A stretch of DNA of 16,445 nucleotides, taken from NCBI GenBank assembly GCA_002284615.2, contig MU070629.1, positions 15,177 through 31,621 of the forward strand, given 5' to 3'. The position numbers were made by a program, and so were the translations under genes. Each line of letters begins with the position of its first letter. Positions within the stretch are counted from its first letter, which is position 1. Of this stretch, positions 10,198-14,875 are shown piece by piece. This stretch comes from Dunaliella salina (lineage: Eukaryota > Chlorophyta > Chlorophyceae > Chlamydomonadales > Dunaliellaceae). The notes under the pieces were generated by a model. That model had not been told where the DNA came from and did not search any database. It saw only the letters and a program-made list of their open reading frames with translations.

Positions 10198-12699
10198 AGC
10201 AAGGGGGTGATTATTGACACAAGTATGAACAGCCCCTTTGTTTGCATCATGACCCTTTGTTAGCATCATGCAGGCCCCATTGTTTGCACCATGCAGGTCG
10301 CCATGATCGGCATTGGATCCTTTGCGTGCGCTGCCATCCATTTGCTGACGCAAAACATTGAGGCAGACGATCAGTTTGACCCATGCCTAAAGGTTTGGGT
10401 GCAAGACCCATTGGATGAGTTTGAGGTGAGCGGCGGGCTAGGCTCGAGCAAGTGTCCCTCTTTGCAACTCCTGGATGCAAAACATTGGAGCAGGCGGTCA
10501 GCTTGACCCATGTCTACAAGTTCGGGTGCAAGATCCATCGGATGAGTTCGTGGCAAGGGTTTGAGTTTGAGGCATAAGATGGTTTTGATGTGGTTGAGGT
10601 GGGTGGCGGGTGAGGCTCATGCAATGCAGGCTTTCCCCCTTAGCAACTACAGAATAAAGTGTAAGGCCTTGTACCTGACGAATGTGTTGGAGTGTGCAAT
10701 TCTTCTTGCAAGAATCTCTGCGTACACCTGATGGTTTGGTGCAAACACACAAGTCAGCTAATGCATGATAGTGCTGCAACTCCCGTCGCATGAAATGTGT
10801 CTGTGCGACCTGTTGATGCAAACAAAGAGGCCAGCAACCGCATCAAAGTGCTGCAACTCCCGTCGCATGAAATGTGTCCGTGCGACCTGTTAATGCAAAC
10901 ATAGGGGCCAGCGACTGCATCAAAGTGNTGCAACTCCCGTCGCATGAAATNTGTCCGTGCGACCTGTTAATGCAAACATAGGGGCCAGCGACTGCATCAA
11001 AGAACTCCCGTCGCATGAAATGTGTGCGTGCGACCTGTTAATGCAAACATAGGGGTCAGCAACTGCTTCAAAGTGCTGCAACTCCCGTCGCATGAAATGT
11101 GTCCGTGCAGCCAGTTAATGCAAACATGGGAGCCAGCGACTGCATCTAAGTGCTGCAATTCTCATTGCGCGGGATGTTTTTGTGGGACCTGTTGACAATC
11201 AGAAGGTCAGCGACTGTATTAAAGTGCTGCGCCTCTCATCGCATGGTTTGTTTTCTAGTCCAGCAACTGCATAAGAGTGCTGCATTTTGCATTGCATGGA
11301 GCGTATTCATGTGATCTATTGGCAAACATAATGCCAAAGGCTGCAGGATGAAGGAAAGCGACGCACGTGATGATTCAAGGTAGGCATGCAGCAGGTACAT
11401 GACTCATTTTTTTTCTGTCACACATGACGTTCGTTACCATGCTATGACGGTGTTTTCTTTTACTGCCACGTGCCATCCAATACCAACATGGTGCATGGGA
11501 TCTTTTTTATGTGCACAGTGAGCCCTCATGCTTTGAACACGCAGTGGTAACCTTGACTCTCTCTTTTTGAGCGAGGTTTCCACGCCTCCAGTTTGCAGCG
11601 CATGCCTCCTCATCTCATTCACAGCAAACAGGCTCTTTGCTCTCGCAACCCTTTCAGTGCAGGGCCGCCGGTCTGCGCACCTATGTGGCCCCTTTTCCTT
11701 AATTGATGTCGGGAGAATTTCTCTGCCTACGTAGCTTTTCTTTTCTTTTCTTTTCTTTTCTTGCAGGGCCGCTCCCTGATCGACATCGTGAACACAGAGC
11801 ACCACCATCTCATTCACAGCAAACAGGCTCTTTGCTCTCGCAACCCCTTCAATGCAGGGCCGCTCCCTGATTGACATTGTGAACACAGAGCACCACCATC
11901 TCATTCACAGCAAACAGGCTATTTGCTTGCACACCCCCTTCAATGCAGGGCCGCTCCCTTATTGACATCGTGAACACGGAGCACCACCATCCAAAGTACC
12001 TACCAGGCGTGCACCTAGGGGACAGGGTTGTTGCTAGCAGCGACTTGGAATGGGTGAGTTGCGAGTGATGCAATATGACGCTGGTCATAAATGAAATGTT
12101 GCGTCCAGATCTACAAGGGGGTTGTGTTTTCAGGCACAAACCTGTTTGGCTGTGGCTGGTGTTATTACCTGGACTGCCAGGGAGGCTCAAAATCCGATCC
12201 TCACAAGGTCATGCGTTGTCATCTCTCTACATACACCATACCTCATACACCTTAAGCCCTTGGATGTAGGAAGAGCTCATGTCCATGACATCATTAGTTA
12301 TGTGTAATCTCTCTACATTGTGTATAAGCCCTTTGATGTAGGAAGGGCTCATGTCCATAATAACATCATCAGTGATGTGTTATCCATAATAACATCATCG
12401 GTTATGTGTTGGAAGGGCTCATGTCCATAATGACATCATCAGTGATGTGTTATCCATAATAACATCATCAGTTAGGTGTAGGAAGGGCTCATGTCCATAA
12501 CAACATCATCAGTTGTGTGTTATCTAAGCGCTCCAAGAGGTGGTACTTAATTTGTCCAATTAGCAATACCAGGTACCGGGTATTGTTACAGAAACCTCCT
12601 TGTAGTGCAAGTTGTTTACAGAGCAAGGAAAGCATTTCGCTTCGCCTGATGAAATGTTTGGGTCGCTGCCTCGATTCTTTGTCCGCTGCTATCCGCCTG

Positions 12700-12783
<84 letters not shown>

Positions 12784-14732
12784 ATGGGGTGACCTGAATA
12801 ATGAGATTGGGTGCAAGCATCACTATCAGCACGGTCCCTTGTTTTGCAGCGAAACAGGTTTGTACCTGCCCTCTTGTAGAAGGGGGCTTGTTTCATGTAT
12901 ATTTTTACACATATTTTTTCGGACCTGTTTCATGTATATTTTTGTCGGACCCAACTTGCTACTTACGACAGCGAAGCAGGTTTGTGCCTGGAGACACTAC
13001 CCTGTTGTAGACGGGGGCTTGCAGTTTCATGTATATTTTTTCCGGACCCATCTTGCATGCAAGGTGCTGCTGAATGCTGACATGAAGATTGCCAAGCACT
13101 GGCTAGCAGTCAGTCGATTTGACTGGAGGTCTCCTTTTTCCTTGTAACCTTGTAACCTTGAATGCTGGCATGAAGATCGCCAAGCACCAGCACCAATTCT
13201 GTGTGTTTGTGTCCATGCGTAGATGTGTTCCTTGATGACTATCATACTGCAAGGACATGGCATTTTGAGTTTCGCATGAAAAGCATGCCTGCGACCCCAG
13301 CAAGTGGCAGTCTTCTGCTTCATACGTAAAGCTCACATATGTATCTTGTGTGATGTGCCTACTTTTTGCAGGTCGCATCAGATGCAGATGTGTTGATCTT
13401 TTGCCCACCGCACCAACACATGCAAAGCATTGGAAAGCATGCTTGCCCCCTCAGCAACTGGCAGTGGTCTGTTCCATACATGAAGCTCACATATGAGTCT
13501 TGTGCGATGTGCCTCCTTTTCGCAGGTTGCATCGGATGCAGATGTGTTGATCTTTTGCCCACCGCACCAACACATGCAAAGCATCACGCGTCGCCTTATG
13601 GGCAAGGTATGTGTGTGCTGGTGCTTTGTTCAGAATGGCTCTCACATGTCGCCTAATGGGCAAGGTATGTGTGTGCTGGTGCTTTGTTCAGAATGGCTCT
13701 CACACGTTGCCTAATGGGCAAGGTATGTGTGTGCTGGTGCTTTGTTCAGAATGACTCTCACACGTCGCCTTATGGGCAAGGTGTGTGTGCGCTGGTGCTT
13801 TGTTCAGAATGATTCTCAAGCGTCGCCTTATGGGCAAGGTATGCGTATGTGCTGGTGCTTTGTTCAGGGTGGCTTTCGGTCACAATGAGCTTCACTAATT
13901 TGTCTGTTTAATTGTAAATAGAAAAGTGACTTCATCAATTGAGCACTCATTGCTTTTGACGTGTGCCCCGTAACCTGAGTTGCTGGCTCACAATTGTATG
14001 ATGCCCCAAGCAATGCTTGCCCTCATGCACACTCTCCGTTGTGCATACGCTCAGCCTTACATGCCCTTAGCCTCTAACCCTTTACCCCTGCAAGCCCAAG
14101 CAGCCATGCACACCCAAGCAGCCTGCAGAGTCCTAGCAGCCATGCACGCCCGAGCAGCCTGCACAGTCCTAGCAGCCATGCGCGCCCTTGCAGCCATGCA
14201 TGCCCCTAGCGGCCAAGCATGTCCTAGCAGCCATGCACACGCCCTAGCAGCCAAGCACGTCCCAGCAGCCATGCACGCCATTAGCCTCAAAAGCCTTGAG
14301 ACATACACCCCCAAGCAGCCATGCTCATCCTTAGCCATGCATGCCCCCTGCCCCTTGCATGTATCCTATATGGTCCATGCAGACATAGCTAGTGTGCATC
14401 CTTGGCCTGTCACCTGTAAGGACCCCCTTGCAGCCAAGCATGCCTCAAACTGTGCACAGACCCTTCCATGCCCCCCGCCAAGCAAACATCTTGAAGCGCA
14501 TGCCTTGTTGCATGTGACCTTGGCACATCAAAAAAGAGGCTCTGGCTACCTGAGGATTTGTGTTTGTCAGATGTAACACCTTGCACCATCCACGCCTGGG
14601 ACAACATTGGGTGCTTGGCTCGGCACGTCGCCTTTCCTTGCAGGTCAAACGAGAGGCGGTGGCAATCAGCTTAGTGAAGGGCATGCGTGTGGGCAGGGAT
14701 GGACCACAACTTGTCAGCCAGATGATCCGGAA
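840..14732 (+). CDS. GPDH: Bidomain glycerol-3-phosphate phosphatase / NAD-dependent glycerol-3-phosphate dehydrogenase, internal part (9 exons)
   Basis: Join of 840-922, 2638-2760, 5647-5789, 9185-9327, 9967-10121, 10297-10425, 11949-12053, 13526-13606 and 14644-14732. Every intron is GT-AG, and phases match across all joins (0,0,2,1,0,0,0,0), giving one open frame of about 350 residues. Residues 1-216 are a SerB-like HAD phosphatase: GTIT after motif I, ISGGF (motif II Ser about 89), GK (motif III Lys about 144), GDGATDMEA (motif IV Asp 165 and 169). Residues 217-350 are the GPDH Rossmann part: MIGIGSFACA, ADVLIFCPPHQH, ISLVKGM. Known for the chlorophyte fusion: the dehydrogenase domain reduces dihydroxyacetone phosphate to glycerol-3-phosphate with NADH, and the phosphatase domain releases glycerol, the osmolyte of Dunaliella. 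Both ends are missing: the DxD exon lies to the left and the exons with the catalytic Lys region lie to the right. Plain phosphoserine phosphatase is excluded by the fused C-terminal domain. The exon model is inferred without transcript data. Confidence 0.93.
1024..1056. repeat. (TG)16 microsatellite about 100 nt after the exon A donor
   Basis: Perfect TG repeat in the intron between exons A and B. Between the exon A donor (923) and this tract is a small tandem repeat of about 20 bp built on GTGCATACTGTGCACC (921-965). Confidence 0.97.
1693..2637 (+). repeat. Tandem array of decoy 3' splice sites carrying the first 49 nt of exon B
   Basis: Units of 107-125 bp contain a T-run, a branch-point-like TGCTAATGTC, the acceptor TTATGCAG and then the first approximately 49 nt of exon B (GCAAAGGACGGCACCATGAA...). 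Exon-like starts are at 1809, 1934 (TAG acceptor), 2055, 2180, 2301, 2423 and 2531, before the true start at 2638; a more diverged unit starts near 1693. Spacings are 125, 121, 125, 121, 122, 108 and 107. Units starting at 1809 and 2055 share a GAGAGGGGGACCTGG variant, giving a 246-bp higher-order period. Copies diverge from the exon right after GTGCTCC. The 2055 unit hits TGA and the 2531 unit hits TGA further on. Confidence 0.97.
2638..2760 (+). CDS. GPDH: Exon B: HAD phosphatase cap region
   Basis: The exon has 41 codons, phase 0 at both ends, acceptor TTATGCAG and donor GTGAGG. It reads AKDGTMNLSETLEEVLRIIN and then CTPDDVRRFVQQHPPEKRLTK, which corresponds to the cap helices of SerB-type phosphatases (family pattern 'aMdGsm.fqeaL..Rl.ii.ps...v..fl..hPp.lt'). 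The first 49 nt, with the 3' splice site in front, have been copied at least seven times into the upstream intron. The true exon is the only copy that continues past the GTGCTCC into GCATCATC and reaches a donor. A decayed copy of its 3' end lies at about 2826-2870 in the downstream intron. A branch-point-like GCTAAT lies about 20 nt before the AG. Confidence 0.92.
3090..3385. repeat. Degenerate minisatellite, about 30-33 bp period
   Basis: Repeated phrases of the form TTTGCTG-(4)-CCAG-(1-2)-TCTG recur at about 3103, 3133, 3162, 3318 and 3350, with a pyrimidine-rich remainder. Copies are strongly diverged, so the unit borders are uncertain. Confidence 0.5.
3619..3909. repeat. Long imperfect inverted repeat (foldback element)
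   Basis: The left arm (about 3619-3753) pairs with the right arm (about 3791-3909) around a 37-nt centre. Matching blocks are CAGCGTCACC with GGTGACGCTG, GCCAGGA with TCCTGGC, AATATGCAGA with CTGCATATTT, and CTATCTGTCCCAGGGG with CCCCTGGGACGGATAG. Estimated arm identity is about 75%, with gaps. Similarity may continue outward through GGGGTCGCC/AGACCCC. Terminal target duplications could not be assigned. Confidence 0.8.
5647..5789 (+). CDS. GPDH: Exon C: HAD motif II (SGGF) segment
   Basis: The acceptor GCACCAG ends at 5646 and the donor GTGAGT begins at 5790. The exon is 143 nt, phase 0 in and phase 2 out. It reads GIVNLIKTLQKRGVAVYMIS, then GGFREDIMPIAKYLGVPREN and VFANRMN(W). MISGGF is HAD motif II, whose Ser contacts the phosphate; IMPIAKYLGV and VFANR are the conserved helix and loop that follow in SerB proteins. 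The Trp codon is split TG|G with exon D. The 3' part of this exon, with its GTGAG donor, is the source of several decayed copies downstream at 5815-5890 and 7190-7930. Confidence 0.94.
5815..5890 (+). repeat. First downstream copy of the exon C donor edge
   Basis: TGAATTG|GTGAGT recurs with a donor at 5831, 41 bp after the true donor at 5790. It is followed by GAGGGGCCTGCCT and a GGCATCATGCAATT remnant of the exon's GACATCATGCCCATT. The same GAGGGGCCTGCCT phrase follows the donor copy at 7207, showing that these copies belong to one former array. Confidence 0.8.
6147..6175. other. Short hairpin, 11-bp perfect stem
   Basis: GCCTCAGGCTT (6147-6157) pairs with AAGCCTGAGGC (6165-6175) around a 7-nt loop. 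A second hairpin follows at 6275-6303 with CTGAGTTCTTT arms. Both lie within intron sequence and no function can be assigned. Confidence 0.75.
6523..6664. repeat. 35-bp minisatellite, four copies
   Basis: The unit core GCCGATGCAGAAAGGGTAAC recurs at exactly 35-bp spacing (AAGGGTAAC at about 6543, 6578, 6613, 6648). Only A/G changes and a less exact first border distinguish copies. The period is not a multiple of 3, yet reverse frames stay open across it because the unit lacks stops. Confidence 0.95.
7190..7930 (+). repeat. Decayed tandem copies of the exon C 3' half with its donor
   Basis: The best copy (7250-7326) repeats ACATCATGCCCATTG, GAGGTGCCCAGGGAG and GGATTG|GTGAGT, with a donor at 7321; another donor copy is at 7207, 114 bp earlier. 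Further copies are 7356-7430 (GGACATCATATGCCATTG, CTGCCCAGGGAGAATGT), 7465-7560, 7620-7690 and 7875-7945, progressively more changed. None keeps an open frame matching exon C throughout. Confidence 0.85.
8361..8525. repeat. 82-bp tandem duplication
   Basis: TTTGAGTGGCGGCGATAGCA at 8361 recurs at 8443 with one change in this stretch. The copies continue through GGAACATGCTTGTG and GAAAAAG to CTCAGTGCA and TTCAGTGCA. Confidence 0.9.
8658..9062 (+). repeat. Four decoy copies of the exon D acceptor and 5' half
   Basis: Exon-like starts after TGTGCAG lie at 8658, 8878 and 8975, with a decayed one near 8755; the true exon is at 9185. The third and fourth copies, read in the exon's frame, give GQPTRLSGFDESQPIAF-stop and GQSTCLSGFDESQPSAI-stop, so they resemble the exon for about 23 residues and then terminate. 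Each copy is followed by a CAAACTGCCCATGACCATGC-like spacer. Confidence 0.95.
9098..9184 (+). repeat. Shared acceptor cassette, copy 1 (before exon D)
   Basis: This 87-bp stretch reads GCACCAATGTGGCCCCTTTT, then TTGATGTAGGGAGG, TTTCTCTGCC and a T/C tract ending in the exon D acceptor. It is closely similar to 11674-11766 in another intron. It replaces the spacer that separates the other exon D copies. Confidence 0.9.
9185..9327 (+). CDS. GPDH: Exon D: HAD motif III segment
   Basis: The acceptor TTCTTGTGCAG ends at 9184 and the donor GTGCGA begins at 9328. The exon is 143 nt, phase 2 in and phase 1 out. It reads (W)QWDDETGQPTRLSGFDESQ, then PTAFNMGKIRAISKIREDHP and YNTVVMIG(D). GK in NMGKIRA is the motif III Lys position. 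YNTVVMIGD leads into the motif IV aspartates, with the first Asp codon split G|AT between exons D and E. Four earlier copies of its 5' half lie upstream, the two best preserved ending in stops. The start at 9185 is fixed because only this copy keeps the frame to NMGK and a donor. The acceptor itself sits in a pyrimidine-rich cassette shared with another intron (see 9098-9184). Confidence 0.94.
9667..9753. repeat. (GT)n microsatellite, about 43 units
   Basis: GT repeat with one TT interruption near 9742, GT on the sense strand of the gene, ending about 210 nt before exon E. Confidence 0.98.
9790..9966 (+). repeat. Partial duplications of the exon E acceptor edge (about 55-bp period)
   Basis: CAACAGACATGGAG, the early part of exon E, recurs as GCAACAGACATGGAG after CCTAG (start 9911) and as CCAACAGACATGAAT after ACAAG (start 9856). 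Spacings to the true exon start at 9967 are 55 and 56 bp. The copies are joined by TAAATAC...AAATTTACATTTT spacers. Confidence 0.8.
9967..10121 (+). CDS. GPDH: Exon E: HAD motif IV and end of the phosphatase domain
   Basis: The acceptor CCCCACAG ends at 9966 and the donor GTGGGT begins at 10122. The exon is 155 nt: two bases completing the Asp codon plus 51 codons. It reads (D)GATDMEAVQSSQGADLFIG, then YGGVVERPAVAEAAEWFVYD and HDDLTRALKCSK. GDGATDMEA is the Mg-binding motif IV of SerB-like HAD phosphatases, and ADLFIGYGG, VxRPAVxxxAEWFV and the final DxLTRAL match the end of that domain. The next residues, in exon F, are already the first beta strand of the dehydrogenase, so the fusion joint falls at this exon's 3' end. 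Two short partial copies of its first bases precede it, at 9856 and 9911. Confidence 0.95.
10122..10296 (+). other. Intron between exons E and F (175 nt), at the domain joint
   Basis: Phase 0. This is the shortest intron in the window. It lies exactly between the phosphatase domain (ending LTRALKCSK) and the first strand of the dehydrogenase (VAMIG). About 30% of it is a GT tract, and the rest includes two CATCATG phrases near the acceptor. Confidence 0.9.
10144..10195. repeat. (GT)n microsatellite starting 22 nt after the exon E donor
   Basis: About 26 GT units with one GC change, GT on the sense strand. Confidence 0.97.
10297..10425 (+). CDS. GPDH: Exon F: start of the GPDH domain, NAD-binding glycine loop
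   Basis: The acceptor CCATGCAG ends at 10296 and the donor GTGAGC begins at 10426. The exon has 43 codons, phase 0 at both ends. It reads VAMIGIGSFACAAIHLLTQN, then IEADDQFDPCLKVWVQDPLD and EFE. VAMIGIGSFACA aligns with the GxGxWGxA dinucleotide-binding loop of glycerol-3-phosphate dehydrogenases. Here the third Gly position is Ala and the usual Trp is Phe, so the loop is GIGSFA. The insert IEADDQFD before the second strand (KVWV) is the place where the cytosolic eukaryotic enzymes also carry extra residues. A diverged copy of the 3' two thirds lies at about 10474-10571. Confidence 0.92.
10474..10620 (+). repeat. Diverged duplicate of the exon F 3' part and donor region
   Basis: GATGCAAAACATTGGAGCAG at 10474 copies exon F from 10347 (GACGCAAAACATTGAGGCAG). 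The match continues through CAGCTTGACCCATGTCTA, GGGTGCAAGATCCAT and GGATGAGTT. The donor region GAGGTGGGTGGCGGGTGAGG (10597) copies GAGGTGAGCGGCGGGCTAGG (10423). A TGA at 10505-10507 (GCTTGACCC) is only out of frame, but insertions break the reading frame. Confidence 0.85.
10771..11330. repeat. 77-bp minisatellite, about eight units
   Basis: GTGCTGCAACTCCCGTCGCA starts units at 10771, 10848, 10925 (one N), then one with a 6-bp deletion, then 11073, 11150, 11224 and 11277. The main period is 77 bp, and the last units are shortened and strongly changed. Two undetermined bases (10928, 10951) fall inside it, which suggests an assembly problem in near-identical copies. Confidence 0.96.
11605..11948 (+). 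repeat. Decoy copies of the exon G acceptor and 5' half (91-bp period)
   Basis: Acceptor plus GGCCGCTCCCTGAT(C/T)GACAT appears at 11767 and 11858 before the true exon at 11949, each 91 bp apart. The intervening part reads CACCACCATCTCATTCACAG, CAAACAGGCT(C/A)TTTGCT and CCCCTTCAATGCAG. A truncated older copy has its acceptor at 11662. Because 91 is not a multiple of 3, the copies cannot be read through as repeats of the exon. Confidence 0.96.
11674..11766 (+). repeat. Shared acceptor cassette, copy 2 (before the first exon G decoy)
   Basis: GCACCTATGTGGCCCCTTTT, TTGATGTCGGGAGA and TTTCTCTGCC, followed by a (TTTTC)n tract and TTGCAG, match 9098-9184 almost throughout. The T/C tract here is a clean pentanucleotide repeat of five to six units. 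Confidence 0.9.
11949..12053 (+). CDS. GPDH: Exon G: GPDH Rossmann domain, INTxHxNxKYLPG segment
   Basis: The acceptor TTCAATGCAG ends at 11948 and the donor GTGAGT begins at 12054. The exon has 35 codons, phase 0 at both ends. It reads GRSLIDIVNTEHHHPKYLPG and then VHLGDRVVASSDLEW. This matches the GPDH pattern 'L.diINt.HeN.kYLPG..Lp.NvvA.sDL', the loop conserved in eukaryotic NAD-dependent glycerol-3-phosphate dehydrogenases. Two well-preserved copies of the acceptor plus the first approximately 46 nt lie upstream at 11767 and 11858, both spaced 91 bp. Only the copy at 11949 continues into PKYLPG and a donor. Confidence 0.95.
12225..12530. repeat. 70-72-bp minisatellite, four units
   Basis: GGAAGGGCTCATGTCCATAA starts near 12269 (one change), 12341, 12411 and 12481. 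Units contain an inner repeat, ATCCATAATAACATCATC. Confidence 0.93.
12702..12779. repeat. (GT)39 microsatellite
   Basis: Uninterrupted GT repeat on the sense strand in the intron between exons G and H. Confidence 0.99.
12847..13060. repeat. 122-bp tandem duplication
   Basis: CAGCGAAACAGGTTTGTACC at 12847 recurs with two changes at 12969. Both copies carry GTTGTAGA or CTTGTAGA, GGGGGCTTG and the phrase TTTCATGTATATTTTT, which is itself repeated in the first copy, followed by CGGACC. Confidence 0.9.
13280..13525 (+). repeat. 154-bp duplication: truncated decoy copy of the exon H 5' part
   Basis: An acceptor at 13371 followed by GTCGCATCAGATGCAGATGT to CAAAGCATT (13431) repeats the first 60 nt of exon H, 154 bp before the true exon. 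The spacer (CAGCAA(C/G)TGGCAGT, AAGCTCACATATG, GTGCCT) is also repeated. Read in frame, the copy gives VASDADVLIFCPPHQHMQSI and then runs into intron sequence without TRRLMGK or a clear donor. Confidence 0.95.
13526..13606 (+). CDS. GPDH: Exon H: GPDH Rossmann domain, ADVLIFCPPHQ segment
   Basis: The acceptor TTTTCGCAG ends at 13525 and the donor GTATGT begins at 13607. The exon has 27 codons, phase 0 at both ends. It reads VASDADVLIFCPPHQHMQSI and then TRRLMGK. It corresponds to the beta strand and loop 'DADiLiFvvPHQFi...c..l.gk' of the family, so the strand and PHQ loop are intact while the usual V-P is C-P-P. An earlier acceptor at 13371 with the first 60 nt of the exon is a truncated duplicate: it has no TRRLMGK and no donor, and runs on into intron sequence. 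Downstream, the last 18 nt plus the donor are repeated four more times at exact 58-bp steps. Confidence 0.93.
13589..13880 (+). repeat. 58-bp ladder of five donor sites at the exon H 3' edge
   Basis: The last 18 nt of exon H (CGTCGCCTTATGGGCAAG) plus GTATGT are repeated. Donors are at 13607 (true), 13665, 13723, 13781 and 13839, all exactly 58 bp apart. Each unit reads donor, GTGCTGGTGCTTTGTTCAG, AATG(G/A)CTCTCACA, exon edge. Use of any later donor adds 58 nt per step, shifting the frame, and the true frame meets TAA at about 13712. Confidence 0.98.
13607..14643 (+). other. Intron between exons H and I (1,037 nt)
   Basis: Phase 0. It holds the donor ladder, a stretch from 13880 to 14050 with nothing recognised, and an Ala/His/Met-coding minisatellite (14095-14290). 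An open frame of 198 codons (13980-14576) runs over that repeat; it has no recognisable domain and is judged a by-product of repeat composition. Confidence 0.85.
14095..14290. repeat. Degenerate 18-21-bp minisatellite built on CCTAGCAGCCATGCACGC
   Basis: About ten units of the form CCNAGCAGCCATGCACGC follow each other with small length changes. Because the units lack stop codons, both strands stay open over this stretch. Confidence 0.9.
14644..14732 (+). CDS. GPDH: Exon I: GPDH substrate-binding ISLVKGM segment
   Basis: The acceptor TTTCCTTGCAG ends at 14643 and the donor GTGAGT begins at 14733. The exon is 89 nt, phase 0 in and phase 2 out. It reads VKREAVAISLVKGMRVGRDG and then PQLVSQMIR(K). 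ISLVKGM is the family's ISLiKGv motif; its Lys (about residue 333 of the partial protein) aligns with the substrate-contacting Lys of human GPD1. GPQLVSQMI matches the helix that follows in chlorophyte enzymes. The next exon should start one base into a codon and carry 'lGidcsvLmGANIA'; no such segment was found up to 16445, so the last intron is at least 1,713 nt. Decayed copies of its 3' half follow at 14753 and about 14795-14875. Confidence 0.92.
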
Positions 14733-14752
14733 GTGAGTTTGGAAAAGTGGAA

Positions 14753-14875
14753 GAGGTGGAGCACAGCTGGTCAGCGATTAGGATCTCAGTTTGATGAAAC
14801 TGGATCAATGAAGGGCTTCTGCATGGGAAGATATGGGGCATTGCTGGTCAACAAGATGATCAAGAAGTTGTAGGC
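14753..14875 (+). repeat. Decayed copies of the exon I 3' half
   Basis: GAAGGGCTTCTGCATGGGAA (14810) followed by GTCAACAAGATGATCAAGAA (about 14848) mirrors the exon's GAAGGGCATGCGTGTGGGCA and GTCAGCCAGATGATCCGGAA. A partial copy with GGAGCACAGCTGGTCAGCGA begins near 14757. The donor positions read GTTGTAGG or are lost. Confidence 0.75.

Larger units (their letters stand above)
10426..11948 (+). other. Intron between exons F and G (1,523 nt)
   Basis: Phase 0. It holds a diverged copy of the exon F 3' part, a 77-bp minisatellite with two undetermined bases, a stretch from 11340 to 11600 where nothing is recognised, and then the exon G decoy acceptors with the second copy of the acceptor cassette. 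Confidence 0.85.
12054..13525 (+). other. Intron between exons G and H (1,472 nt)
   Basis: Phase 0. It holds a 70-bp tandem repeat (12225-12530), a long (GT)n tract, a 122-bp tandem duplication (12847-13060), two copies of a GCTG(A/G)CATGAAGAT(T/C)GCCAAGCAC phrase (about 13075 and 13163), and the truncated first copy of exon H (13372-13431). Apart from this copy no coding segment is seen. Confidence 0.85.

Noticed and set aside
10771..11330. CRISPR-like array
   Set aside because: Units are contiguous tandem copies without unique spacers, inside a eukaryotic intron.
11434..11904. 156-codon minus-strand open frame with repeated protein segments
   Set aside because: It is the antisense of the exon G decoy array; its internal repeats are the 91-bp DNA repeats.
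13372..13431. First copy of exon H as the true exon, or as a mutually exclusive exon
   Set aside because: It lacks the exon's last 21 nt and its donor, and runs on into intron sequence; the copy at 13526 is complete and in phase on both sides. Use as an alternative cannot be fully excluded without transcripts.
13980..14576. 198-codon open frame rich in Ala, His and Met
   Set aside because: It lies over an 18-21-bp minisatellite without stop codons; the opposite strand is also open. It has no domain, and it sits inside an intron between two firmly placed exons.
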